A DNA stretch of 64,000 bases from Bacteroidales bacterium (GTDB lineage Bacteria; Bacteroidota; Bacteroidia; Bacteroidales; UBA932): positions 41,348 to 105,347 of the forward strand of contig JAFYXO010000001.1 in NCBI GenBank assembly GCA_017546125.1, given 5' to 3'. The notes beneath the pieces were generated by a model. The model saw nothing but the letters and a program-made list of their open reading frames with translations, was not told the origin of the DNA and did not search any database. Within the stretch, counting starts at the first letter, position 1. The number at the start of each line of letters is the position of its first letter. The position numbers were made by a program, and so were the translations under genes. This document shows positions 24,610-33,888 of this stretch, in pieces.

Positions 24610-27517
24610 ACAGGAACTGTACATGGTTCCTGTTTCCACTCTGTGGACCGGTGTATGCATATCTGACACCGATAGATACAGGTACATTGAATCTGAGTGG
24701 ATAGATGTCAACCATAAGATCACTTCCCGCAGACCAATAGATGCTTTGTTTGTAGTCAGGAACCACATCGATAGCGTAATCAACAAATGGGATCAATGTC
24801 AATCTCTTGAAGTAAAGAAGTGTCCATAAGTTGTAATCACCCAAATAAATAGGTATAGCATAGTCAAGTGTTGCTTGAGCATAGTTTTCGGTAGGAGTCA
24901 TATCTTTATAACCCCTTGGAAGTGTTGCGTATGAAGATAAGTAGTAGACTTTACCCTCGACATTCTGCTTCTGAACAGTGGCTGTAAGCTTCAAACCTTG
25001 TTGAGGTGTTATACCCGGGAAATAGAAATATCCGTTAAGATATACCATATTTCCGAAGTTCTCCCCTGTACCAGGCGCGCTACCACCCATAAGGCTGATT
25101 CCGAAGCCCCATCTCGGATAGAATCCTGAACCTGTGATAGGGAGTGTCTGGTAATATTTCACACCATAGTTCAATTGGTGTTTGTAGACATATTTGTCCT
25201 TTAGAATCGAATAGTATCTGTCGTTGGTGAAGTTCCATTGGAATTGTGGGATAAGTCCTCTGTTCCATCCTCCACGTGTCATATTCCAAGGGTAGTAGAT
25301 TAGGGCAGATGCGTGCAAGAATGGTGAGTGGAGGTGTTCTGTGGTGTTTACATGGTAATATCCGTCACTCCCTTTCTCCACTTTCATGGATCTTCTGTTC
25401 CTGTCGTTGAAATTGGCTGCAATTTCGATGGCAGGAGCCCACCCTGTATAGCTGAATTTGGCGTGTCCCGAGTGGAATCCTTTATGGTATGAGTAGCCAA
25501 GCATGGTGACAGCTGTTCCAAGTGAGTTTTGTGAGTAGACTGTGGCACCCAATGCGGCAAGATCGTAAAGATTCTCATAGCTCATGCTCTTGATGTTGTC
25601 CACATTGTAGTAGACAGGGCCCCATGAGTGTATTCTGAAGAGGTTTCCGAGCTTGCTGTATCTCTTGGAAGGGTATGCCTCCTCATCTGTAACATCCACT
25701 ACCTGCACATCTTTCACCGTGGTCTGCTCTTTAGCTTGCTCTGCAAGCATCTCCGCTATAGGGTGTTTGTATGGCTTGGTAAAGTCGCTCTTCTCCCATT
25801 TGAGCGATTTGAGGTCATTTTTAGCCAAATGGTAGCCCTGAAGGTCAAATTCTGAGTAGAACATGGTGTCCTCTTGTATAAAGCCGTCAGAGGCTCCATA
25901 AAGGGCGTTTGTGAGTTTGTACAGATTATTCTCTTCGGTGTCAAATGCGTAGATGTTGTTTACACCTGACAAGTCACTGGTGAAATACAGGTATTTGCCC
26001 GAAGATTTCATACCTACCAAAGTCTGGTTCTGTTGTGGTATTACCTCTTCCCAGGTCTCTCCATCGAATTTGTAGACTCCAAGACCTTTGTCCAGTACGA
26101 CTGAGCAGTATATGGTCTCACCTATAAAGGCGATCTCCTTAATCTGTCCTTTACCCGGAGCCTCCACCTTACCGATGAGGTGTTGTTGGCCGGAGGTCAG
26201 AAGTACCAGGTATGAAGAACCCTCTACAGGGTACTCTGCGACGGCAATTCTGTCACCCTTTGGTGATGCGGTAGGGTTGAAGTATCTGGTGCCGAACTGC
26301 TGGAAAGACATTTTACCTGTACGGAGATTGAACGATCCGATGATTGACTGGTCTTTCAGCTGGTTTGGTCCGTTGAATACAGATTCACTCCAGTAGATAT
26401 TGCCATCTTTGCTGACTGTAAGGGGAGATGTGTAGTTGCCGAATGGTCTGATGTGTCTCTCTTTTCCATTCTGGTCTACAGCCACTAGGCTTGAAGCCCT
26501 CTCAAAACCATCCTTTACAGCTATGATATGACCATGATATTTGGATGTGGTATCGTCGATGAAAACAGGGTATCTGTAATCGGTATAGAGTCTTTCAGGT
26601 TTCTTTTTAATATCCTCGCCCTCTGTGGTTTGTCCGATGCTATCTAAATCTTTTTTCCATATATCGGTAAGGATGCGCTGACCCTCTTCGAGGAGCTTCT
26701 GTTTGGTCCTGCCGCTGACACTGTTGAAAGAGTTGAAGATAACTTTGGGATTATAAAAGTGCTTGACCATATAGTCTAGCAGCTTCCCTGGATATTTGTA
26801 GTCGTGGGAGTGGTATCTTACAGTGGTGTTTATGACATAACCTATGGCGTAATGGTCAGGGGTGAAATATTTGTACGATCCGAAATTCCATCTGTCCCAG
26901 TCACGGAAGTCGTCATTAAGGTAAGCTGCCCTCAGGTATTGAAGGAAATCTGCATTTCTACCCCTTCCGGCATTTGTAAGCTCAGTCTCAGCTATCACAG
27001 CATCACCCTCCAAAAATGCGGAGCTTGGGTATAGACCCACACCGATGCCGGTAGATTGTTCTCCCAACAGGTAATACAGTACGTTGAAGGCCCCTTTTTC
27101 AAAATGTGAGACCTGTCCTACGTGTCTGCTTTCGTGTATTGAGACGTTTTCTGCCCAAGGCTCAGAGGTGTTGGCGTATGCCGGTGGGGTGGTGAAGATA
27201 TCCACCCTCTTAGGTGCCCAGGTTACCACACCGTTGCTGCGGGTGTAGTATGGGTGGAACACTACAGGTATCTTCTTGGGGTTGAGATCAAGCGGCTCCA
27301 TAACCCTGGCTCTGTTGGTCTCGAACAGGGTGGCATATTTTCTCGCAAGTGAATCTATCTCCTGAGGATAGATGAAGATATAGTTTTGGGTCTTGATTTG
27401 TCTCCACTTCGCACTTCCGGGGTCATCTCCGGCGGTGAAGAATTGTCCCATTACATTTTTAGGGATAAACAATGTCGCTATTGCCAAGACAAATAGTAAA
27501 GATCTCCTATTGCTCAT
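24590..27517 (-). CDS. Large outer-membrane protein: peptidase-MA-like head, beta-propeller, C-terminal barrel
   Basis: 975 aa with a signal peptide (ending near VMGQ, residue 25). The N-terminal third looks like a zinc-peptidase-MA-type domain: NVSIHESRHVGQ near residue 128 resembles an HExxH helix with Arg at the fourth position (H-E-S-R-H), and EGDAVIAETEL follows about 40 residues later as a possible third ligand. The middle (about 310-600) has propeller-like repeats (SPKGDRIAVAEYP, SSGKYLYFTSDLSGVNNIYAFD). The last 300 residues alternate aromatic and polar residues and end in FSLKLP, a barrel-like tail. Proteolytic activity is an inference; it may only be structural. It lies 10 nt downstream of the DUF5106 gene, probably in one operon. 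Confidence 0.7.
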   Translation of the reverse strand: MSNRRSLLFVLAIATLFIPKNVMGQFFTAGDDPGSAKWRQIKTQNYIFIYPQEIDSLARKYATLFETNRARVMEPLDLNPKKIPVVFHPYYTRSNGVVTWAPKRVDIFTTPPAYANTSEPWAENVSIHESRHVGQVSHFEKGAFNVLYYLLGEQSTGIGVGLYPSSAFLEGDAVIAETELTNAGRGRNADFLQYLRAAYLNDDFRDWDRWNFGSYKYFTPDHYAIGYVINTTVRYHSHDYKYPGKLLDYMVKHFYNPKVIFNSFNSVSGRTKQKLLEEGQRILTDIWKKDLDSIGQTTEGEDIKKKPERLYTDYRYPVFIDDTTSKYHGHIIAVKDGFERASSLVAVDQNGKERHIRPFGNYTSPLTVSKDGNIYWSESVFNGPNQLKDQSIIGSFNLRTGKMSFQQFGTRYFNPTASPKGDRIAVAEYPVEGSSYLVLLTSGQQHLIGKVEAPGKGQIKEIAFIGETIYCSVVLDKGLGVYKFDGETWEEVIPQQNQTLVGMKSSGKYLYFTSDLSGVNNIYAFDTEENNLYKLTNALYGASDGFIQEDTMFYSEFDLQGYHLAKNDLKSLKWEKSDFTKPYKHPIAEMLAEQAKEQTTVKDVQVVDVTDEEAYPSKRYSKLGNLFRIHSWGPVYYNVDNIKSMSYENLYDLAALGATVYSQNSLGTAVTMLGYSYHKGFHSGHAKFSYTGWAPAIEIAANFNDRNRRSMKVEKGSDGYYHVNTTEHLHSPFLHASALIYYPWNMTRGGWNRGLIPQFQWNFTNDRYYSILKDKYVYKHQLNYGVKYYQTLPITGSGFYPRWGFGISLMGGSAPGTGENFGNMVYLNGYFYFPGITPQQGLKLTATVQKQNVEGKVYYLSSYATLPRGYKDMTPTENYAQATLDYAIPIYLGDYNLWTLLYFKRLTLIPFVDYAIDVVPDYKQSIYWSAGSDLMVDIYPLRFNVPVSIGVRYAYTGPQSGNRNHVQFLFSLKLP

Positions 27518-27527
27518 AATTTGTGTT

Positions 27528-28493
27528 TTATAAAGAACTTACGGCGTTAATCAATATCTGGGTAGGGGCATCTTTGAGAATGACCCTTTTTTCTCTATCC
27601 AAAAGGTATAGGGATGGGATGGCCCTGACATCGTAAAGGTTCTCCCCCCTTATTTTGAGGTCTTCATTATAGCAGTTGATCCACTCTTTTGGGTAGATCG
27701 GCATATATTTGTACCATTCGGTCAGATCTTCATCGATGTAAATGTTGATCACTGTCAGTCTCCCCTCCGAGAGGAGTTTCTGTATGGCAAGAGACCTGTT
27801 CAGTGACTCTATGATCTCTTTGCAGGCAGTGCATCCTGGGTTTGAGAAAAACAGGATGGTCAAATCCCCTTTGGTTTTATACAATGTGGAGCGTTTCCCC
27901 TCCTTGGTGGTATATGTAAAATCGGTGGCAGGGGCCCCAATTCTGTTTTTGGAGCAGTTTTTCACCTCTTCTGCATATCTTCCCCTGGTAGCAGGGTCGA
28001 TCATCTCAAATTCGGCCAATGCTGACGCAATGGGGAGATACAGTTCCTCATTGCGATAGTCGGAGTTTACCCCATAAAAAACCTCCTCTGCGAATTGGAC
28101 GGCAGTGGTGAATACGGTGTTCGAAGGGTTCGAGCGCTGAAGTGATATGAGGCGCGAGATGAAGTTGGTCTGCGCTTTTACCCCCTCTGCCAATGGGATG
28201 GAGAGGACTATTTGGGCATATTCGCGGTATGCATTGATGAATTGGTCCTTGGGTACACCTCCGATGTATGAGGTATCCTGCGAGAAGACTTTGGATGAAT
28301 CGATAAATGGGTTCCAATAGTTCTTGGCCACATATACCAGAGCGGGCAGCCCATGGCCAAGCATAGCCGGAGGGTTGATTTTAGGGAAGTTCTGTGCTTT
28401 GCTTGCACTTTTGTTCGAGCCGCCACCGCAGCTCCCTAAAACAAAAATTGCAGCTATCGATATAGCTGCAATTCTAACAAAAATCTTTTTCAT
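27528..28493 (-). CDS. DUF5106 / thioredoxin-like lipoprotein
   Basis: A 321-aa lipoprotein: basic start, hydrophobic core and lipobox FVLGSC (Cys22), then GGGSNKS typical of surface-linked or periplasmic lipoproteins. Residues ~40-190 match the DUF5106 helical domain found ahead of thioredoxin folds in Bacteroidetes. Residues ~195-321 are thioredoxin-like with active site GCTAC and the cis-Pro loop AIPSLYLLD. A periplasmic thiol-redox role is likely; dsbD in this window could be its reductant (inference). The ATG is only 4 nt beyond the 3' end of tRNA-Gln on the same strand, so the message may start from a tRNA processing cut or from a promoter inside the tRNA. Confidence 0.85.
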   Translation of the reverse strand: MKKIFVRIAAISIAAIFVLGSCGGGSNKSASKAQNFPKINPPAMLGHGLPALVYVAKNYWNPFIDSSKVFSQDTSYIGGVPKDQFINAYREYAQIVLSIPLAEGVKAQTNFISRLISLQRSNPSNTVFTTAVQFAEEVFYGVNSDYRNEELYLPIASALAEFEMIDPATRGRYAEEVKNCSKNRIGAPATDFTYTTKEGKRSTLYKTKGDLTILFFSNPGCTACKEIIESLNRSLAIQKLLSEGRLTVINIYIDEDLTEWYKYMPIYPKEWINCYNEDLKIRGENLYDVRAIPSLYLLDREKRVILKDAPTQILINAVSSL

Positions 28494-28497
28494 ATTG

Positions 28498-28568
28498 TTG
28501 ACTTACCAGGATTCGAACCTAGACAGACAGAACCAAAATCTGTAGTGCTACCATTACACCATAAGTCA
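28498..28568 (-). tRNA. tRNA-Gln (anticodon TTG)
   Basis: A 71-nt tRNA with acceptor TGACTTA/TAAGTCA. The anticodon stem ACAGA/TCTGT encloses loop TTTTGGT, giving TTG. The T-arm contains GGTTCGAATCC. CCA is not encoded. Its -7 element TATCTTTG lies 11 nt upstream at 28580-28587. The DUF5106 start codon follows after 4 nt with no terminator between. Confidence 0.94.
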
Positions 28569-28579
28569 GTTTGCGGGTG

Positions 28580-28587
28580 CAAAGATA
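28580..28587 (-). promoter_or_regulatory. -7 element of tRNA-Gln
   Basis: TATCTTTG on the minus strand, followed by GCACC, identical in core to the tRNA-Pro element. Confidence 0.7.
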
Positions 28588-28617
28588 AATGAATTTTTTT
28601 AAATCCAAATAAAATTT

Positions 28618-29076
28618 TTACAACCAAGGCAAATTCTCTCCGAAAATAGAGAATAGCCATATCCAAAGCAGGAATCTTGTCGCCTTTCCGATGAGCATAT
28701 AGATGGAGCATTTTATAGGGGGGAGCTTATAGAACCCTAGCCCTATAGCGAATATGTCCCCCACGAACGGAAGCCAGCTCATAAATGCGAGCAGTGCCCC
28801 GTATTGCTCTATCCGGGACTTTTGCGCTGCCAGTTTCTCGGGTGTAATCTTGAAAAGCCGCTCCATCCACTCCCATTTTCCGAGCCAGCCCAAGCCGAAA
28901 GATGTGAGGCCGCCGAGCCAATTGCCCGCAGTGGCACTGATAAAGCATACAAGGGGGTTGCCTCCGGCCAATAGGAGCCCTATAATGAGGAAATCGGATG
29001 AAAAAGGGACCACTGTCGCTGCCATAAAAGACCCGACAAACAGCCCAATGTATCCCCACTCCTGCAAAAATTCCAT
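28618..29076 (-). CDS. YqaA-like VTT-domain (SNARE-associated) membrane protein
   Basis: A 152-aa inner-membrane protein with about four hydrophobic segments. The VTT/DedA-like motif is visible as PFSSDFLIIGLLLAGG, then ATAGNWLGGLTSFGLGWLG and FMSWLPFVGDIFAIGLGF. The length matches YqaA rather than long DedA proteins. This superfamily has been linked to lipid or ion movement, but the role of YqaA is not established. Its ATG overlaps the tadA stop by one base (TAATG), so it is coupled to tadA. Confidence 0.88.
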   Translation of the reverse strand: MEFLQEWGYIGLFVGSFMAATVVPFSSDFLIIGLLLAGGNPLVCFISATAGNWLGGLTSFGLGWLGKWEWMERLFKITPEKLAAQKSRIEQYGALLAFMSWLPFVGDIFAIGLGFYKLPPIKCSIYMLIGKATRFLLWIWLFSIFGENLPWL

Positions 29077-29513
29077 TACCTTATCTTCTTAAAGAAATCG
29101 GAGACGAGCTGTCCGCACTCCTCAGCAAGTACTCCGGACACCACCTCAGTCCTGGGGTGGAGGAGCGATGGGGAGAAGAGTGAGTATCCCCTTTTGGGGT
29201 CGGCAGCACCGTAGACCACTTTGGCCACTTGCGCCCAGGCAAGGGCCGCAGCGCACATAGGGCAGGGCTCCACCGTCACATAGATGGTGCATGAGGTGAG
29301 GTATTTCCCCCCAAGGTATTCGGTGGCCATCGTGATAGCCTGCATCTCGGCGTGGGCGGTGGGATCTTTGAGAAGCTCATTGAGATTGTGGGCACGGGCT
29401 ATGACAGACCCTTTGCATACCACCACGGCTCCGATGGGGATCTCCCCCTTTTCCCCCGCCTTGACCCCCTCTTTGAGGGCCTCGCGCATATATTTCTCGT
29501 CAGATTGGATCAT
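29076..29513 (-). CDS. tadA: tRNA-specific adenosine deaminase TadA
   Basis: Deaminates A34 to inosine in the wobble position of tRNA-Arg(ACG). It has 145 aa. Zinc ligands and the catalytic Glu are seen in HAEMQAI, and the two cysteines in PCPMCAAALAW. The end (VLAEECGQLVSDFFKKIR) is typical of TadA rather than cytidine or guanine deaminases. It starts 6 nt after the nhaD stop and overlaps the VTT gene, so nhaD-tadA-yqaA form one operon. Confidence 0.94.
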   Translation of the reverse strand: MIQSDEKYMREALKEGVKAGEKGEIPIGAVVVCKGSVIARAHNLNELLKDPTAHAEMQAITMATEYLGGKYLTSCTIYVTVEPCPMCAAALAWAQVAKVVYGAADPKRGYSLFSPSLLHPRTEVVSGVLAEECGQLVSDFFKKIR

Positions 29514-29519
29514 ATTGTT

Positions 29520-30896
29520 CTAAAATAGGAGTAGATATACCGCTGCGCCGGCAGCATAGCTGATCAGTGCTATCCAGGAGAATTTCTTAAGGTAATATAC
29601 GAATGAGATCTTCTCCATACCCATCACGGTGACACCCGAGGCAGAGCCGATGATAAGGAGGCTGCCGCCTGTCACTGCGCAATATGCAAGGAATGTCCAG
29701 AATGTCCCGTCTGCCATAAAAGCACCCGCCTCTGCGATAGGGTACATACCCATTGAGGCGGCTACAAGGGCCACATTGTCAAGGAATGATGAGCAGACAC
29801 CGAGGAGAAGGCCTATTGTGTTGGGATCTCCGATAAGATTGTTAAGTCCCACAGAGAGTTCTGTCAGGAAGCCCACAGTCTTCAGGGAGTGGACAGACAT
29901 CAGGATGCCGAGGAAGAACAGGACAGTGGAGATGTCAAGCTTGCTGAAAAGATTCGAAACAAGGAGTTTTTTGGAGGCAGAATCGTGAGATTTGTGCGCT
30001 TTTATATCGGTGATGACCCAGAGGACTACAAGCCCGAACAGGACGCCCATAAATGGGGGTAGATTGAACAGACTCTGAAGAACAGGGACCATAGCCAAAG
30101 AGCAGAGACCGACAATAAGGAGGGTTGTCTGGTATTTGTGGGTGATGTATTCCGGAAGATTTGCCCTCTCAAGGACCACATCCGATATATTTTCCCCCCT
30201 TGGGAACATGAACGACACGATGGCACAAGTGGTCACTGCGTATAGTGAGCTTGACAGGATTAGGTGCGAAATCTGATGCCCAACAGAGAGGTTTCCGCCT
30301 GTCCAGAGGAGCAGAGTGGTGACATCTCCGATAGGGGACCACGAGCCGCCGGCATTGGCTGTGAGGATAGTGAGGCAGGCATATATGATCCTGTCGCTTT
30401 TGTTGCTGACAAGCTTTCTCAGCACTGCCACCATCACGATAACAGTAGCAAGATTGCCCAGTAGTGCTGACAAAATGAAGGTGAGGATGCCGAAAACCCA
30501 TACCAGTCTCCTTTTGCTCTTCGAGCGGATCGACTTGGTGATGACGCTGAATGCCCCGTGTGAGTCAAGGACCTCCACTATTGCCATGGAGGCAAGGACA
30601 AAAAACAGGGTGGTGGAAACATCGCCAAGGGCCTCCACCAGAGCACCTTCGACATATCTGAATGCCTGCTCAGCAGGGGAGAGGGCTGCAAATTTTGGGA
30701 AGCCCGCTATGAAATTATCCATGTATTCGGGGGTGTGGAGGGCAAACAGGCCTGCTGCATCGAGAAGACAGATCAGCCATAGGAGGATGGACATGCCCAC
30801 GGCCACAGCCGCTTTGTTTATGTGGGTTATATCTTCAAGGGCGATAAGAATAATCCCCAAAAGGAAGATAATAGGCATAACATAGAATAGAAACAT
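29520..30896 (-). CDS. nhaD: Na+/H+ antiporter, NhaD family
   Basis: An inner-membrane sodium/proton antiporter of the ion-transporter superfamily. The ATG at 30896 (MFLFYVMPIIFLLG) gives 458 aa, a normal NhaD length. The frame stays open upstream for about 100 codons across the groES promoter region, which is not credible as protein. About 12 hydrophobic helices are seen. Family signatures are LLGNLATVIVMVAVLRKL, LTANAGGSWSPIGDVTTLLL and SSFLDNVALVAASMGMYP. It is the first gene of the nhaD-tadA-yqaA operon and is divergent from groESL. Confidence 0.94.
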   Translation of the reverse strand: MFLFYVMPIIFLLGIILIALEDITHINKAAVAVGMSILLWLICLLDAAGLFALHTPEYMDNFIAGFPKFAALSPAEQAFRYVEGALVEALGDVSTTLFFVLASMAIVEVLDSHGAFSVITKSIRSKSKRRLVWVFGILTFILSALLGNLATVIVMVAVLRKLVSNKSDRIIYACLTILTANAGGSWSPIGDVTTLLLWTGGNLSVGHQISHLILSSSLYAVTTCAIVSFMFPRGENISDVVLERANLPEYITHKYQTTLLIVGLCSLAMVPVLQSLFNLPPFMGVLFGLVVLWVITDIKAHKSHDSASKKLLVSNLFSKLDISTVLFFLGILMSVHSLKTVGFLTELSVGLNNLIGDPNTIGLLLGVCSSFLDNVALVAASMGMYPIAEAGAFMADGTFWTFLAYCAVTGGSLLIIGSASGVTVMGMEKISFVYYLKKFSWIALISYAAGAAVYLLLF

Positions 30897-30921
30897 ACGC
30901 TTATTTATTAAATTTGTATCG

Positions 30922-30929
30922 CAAAAATA
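30922..30929 (-). promoter_or_regulatory. -7 element of nhaD operon
   Basis: TATTTTTG on the minus strand, 25 nt before the ATG at 30896. It supports the short nhaD start. Confidence 0.55.
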
Positions 30930-30960
30930 AAAAATGTGCCAAAATGTCACAATACCTTTG

Positions 30961-30976
30961 TGGCACTTAATTTGCC
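30961..30976 (+). promoter_or_regulatory. Sigma-54 (RpoN)-type promoter of groESL
   Basis: TGGCACTTAATTTGCC matches the -24/-12 consensus TGGCACn5TTGC, with GG and GC separated by exactly 10 nt. Transcription would begin near 30987, about 50 nt before groES. No TAnnTTTG element was noted in this interval. Nearby GTGCC (30936-) and GGCAC (30962-) also form an inverted repeat, a possible regulator site. Confidence 0.65.
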
Positions 30977-31038
30977 ATAAAGCGGAGAGTTGAGATTGAC
31001 AATAAAACTTGAAAATATAAACATTAAAAAAGACAATT

Positions 31039-31308
31039 ATGACTATCAAACCTTTAGCAGACAGAGTTTTGATCGAGCCTAAAGAGGCTGAAACCAAAAC
31101 AGCAAGTGGTATTTTTATCCCAGACACAGCGAAAGAGAAACCCCAACAAGGTAAAGTGGTGGCTGTAGGTAACGGTAAAAAAGATGAACCAATGGAGCTT
31201 AAAGTGGGTGACAACGTACTTTATGGCAAATATTCAGGCACAGAGATCACTGTTGATGGTAAAAGCTACCTTATGATGCGTCAATCTGACGTGTTGGCAA
31301 TTATGTAA
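31039..31308 (+). CDS. groES: Co-chaperonin GroES
   Basis: The 10-kDa lid of the GroEL chamber, 89 aa. It has the canonical start [14 protein letters not shown], the mobile loop [19 protein letters not shown] and the end [13 protein letters not shown]. It is followed after 27 nt by groEL. It is expressed with groEL from the sigma-54-like promoter upstream (inference). Confidence 0.97.
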   Translation: MTIKPLADRVLIEPKEAETKTASGIFIPDTAKEKPQQGKVVAVGNGKKDEPMELKVGDNVLYGKYSGTEITVDGKSYLMMRQSDVLAIM

Positions 31309-31332
31309 TTAACCCGGGAAATAGAAAAATAA

Positions 31333-32964
<1,632 letters not shown>

Positions 32965-32998
32965 AATTCTGATATTTAAAATCGACCAGGATAGTTGT

Positions 32999-33036
32999 AA
33001 AATCGGTGAGATGGTTGACGTCTCACCGATTTTTTG
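32999..33036 (+). terminator. Terminator after groEL
   Basis: Arms AAAATCGGTGAGA and TCTCACCGATTTT (13 bp) enclose a 9-nt loop and are followed by a T run. Confidence 0.92.
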
Positions 33037-33042
33037 TTAATA

Positions 33043-33510
33043 TTAAATCCAGCTACCTTCTCCGAGATCAAATGTTATCTTACTCCCTTCTACAAATGAG
33101 AATGTAATTGGTTTGTATTGGAATTTGTCGACCGGGGTGTGCTGGGTACTTATGCAGAGTATGTATTCCCCTTCTCTGAAGCCTTTAATTTCACAATTGT
33201 AACTTGTGGGACAGAAACAATAGGACGCTATGCCCATATTCCATTCATTGATATTGATGGTGTTACCTTCATTTGTTATATCAATAGCCATCTCTGCACT
33301 GCAGTGAAAGTCACCTTCTCTATAAAGATGTAGGATACCATTTTCCCTCATCTCCAATGTTACAGTTCTATCGGTCAAAGCTTTTGTATTCTTTTCGCAT
33401 TTCGAATACAGATAATTATCAACAGTTAAAGAGTTCTCCTCTAAAGGTCTGTTTTTATCACATGATATTATGGACACAAACAGAATAAGAATAGTTATAG
33501 CTTTTTTCAT
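33043..33510 (-). CDS. Small lipoprotein of unknown function
   Basis: 155 aa with MKKAITILILFVSIISC, a lipobox with Cys17, followed by DKNRP. The mature part is beta-rich with several cysteines (CSAEM, YCFCPTSYNC, ILC), which is unusual for a Bacteroidales lipoprotein of this size and may indicate disulfides. No family is recognised. It lies downstream of the second TonB receptor, separated by 330 bp, so it is probably its own unit. Confidence 0.7.
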   Translation of the reverse strand: MKKAITILILFVSIISCDKNRPLEENSLTVDNYLYSKCEKNTKALTDRTVTLEMRENGILHLYREGDFHCSAEMAIDITNEGNTININEWNMGIASYCFCPTSYNCEIKGFREGEYILCISTQHTPVDKFQYKPITFSFVEGSKITFDLGEGSWI

Positions 33511-33840
33511 AATAACACGTTTTATTGGTTAATTTAATGATTGCAATTTAATAAAATTATTTAATGATTGCAAATGGCACATAGAGCTCTCATTCTGAGG
33601 GTAAAAACTTGCCCTCTGGTATTGGAATCGTCCAATATTCTGGCCACAGCCCGCGAAGAGGGGCGTATTGAAGAACGGTCAGTAATGTCTAAAAGGTTGA
33701 ATAGGCGACGCACCATATTTCATACAAATCCACTGCGTCACACCTCAAAAAAACATCAAAACGGCTCCAAACCCCGCTTCACGCAATGAATTATGTACAT
33801 ATTCGCTGCGTCAATAAGGATGCAAACATCAAGCGAGAAA
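33511..33840. other. Gene-free stretch between lipoprotein and TonB receptor 2
   Basis: A 14-bp direct repeat TTTAATGATTGCAA occurs at 33533-33546 and 33560-33573 (27-nt period) just upstream of the lipoprotein gene. A small palindrome TATTGGA/TCCAATA lies at 33620-33637. The left part of the 92-bp block shared with 37598-37690 starts at 33797. No credible gene is seen. Confidence 0.6.
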
Positions 33841-33888
33841 TCAGAACTCAAAGGAGTAGCTGATCGATGGCATAAACGGGAAGATGCA
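33797..33888. repeat. 92-bp block shared by the 3' ends of two TonB receptor genes (copy 1)
   Basis: Nearly identical to 37598-37690. It covers the last ~16 codons of the receptor plus ~44 bp of 3' flank, including ATTCGCTGCGTCAAT and AAGCGAGAAATCAGAACTCA. Identity continues past the stop codon. Confidence 0.8.

Noticed and set aside
30897..31214. N-terminal extension of NhaD by about 100 codons
   Set aside because: It crosses the nhaD -7 element and runs antisense to the groES promoter and gene; the ATG at 30896 gives a normal NhaD.
33568..33789. Open frame of 73 codons on the plus strand
   Set aside because: Very basic, no motif, no promoter with good spacing; nothing supports it as a gene.
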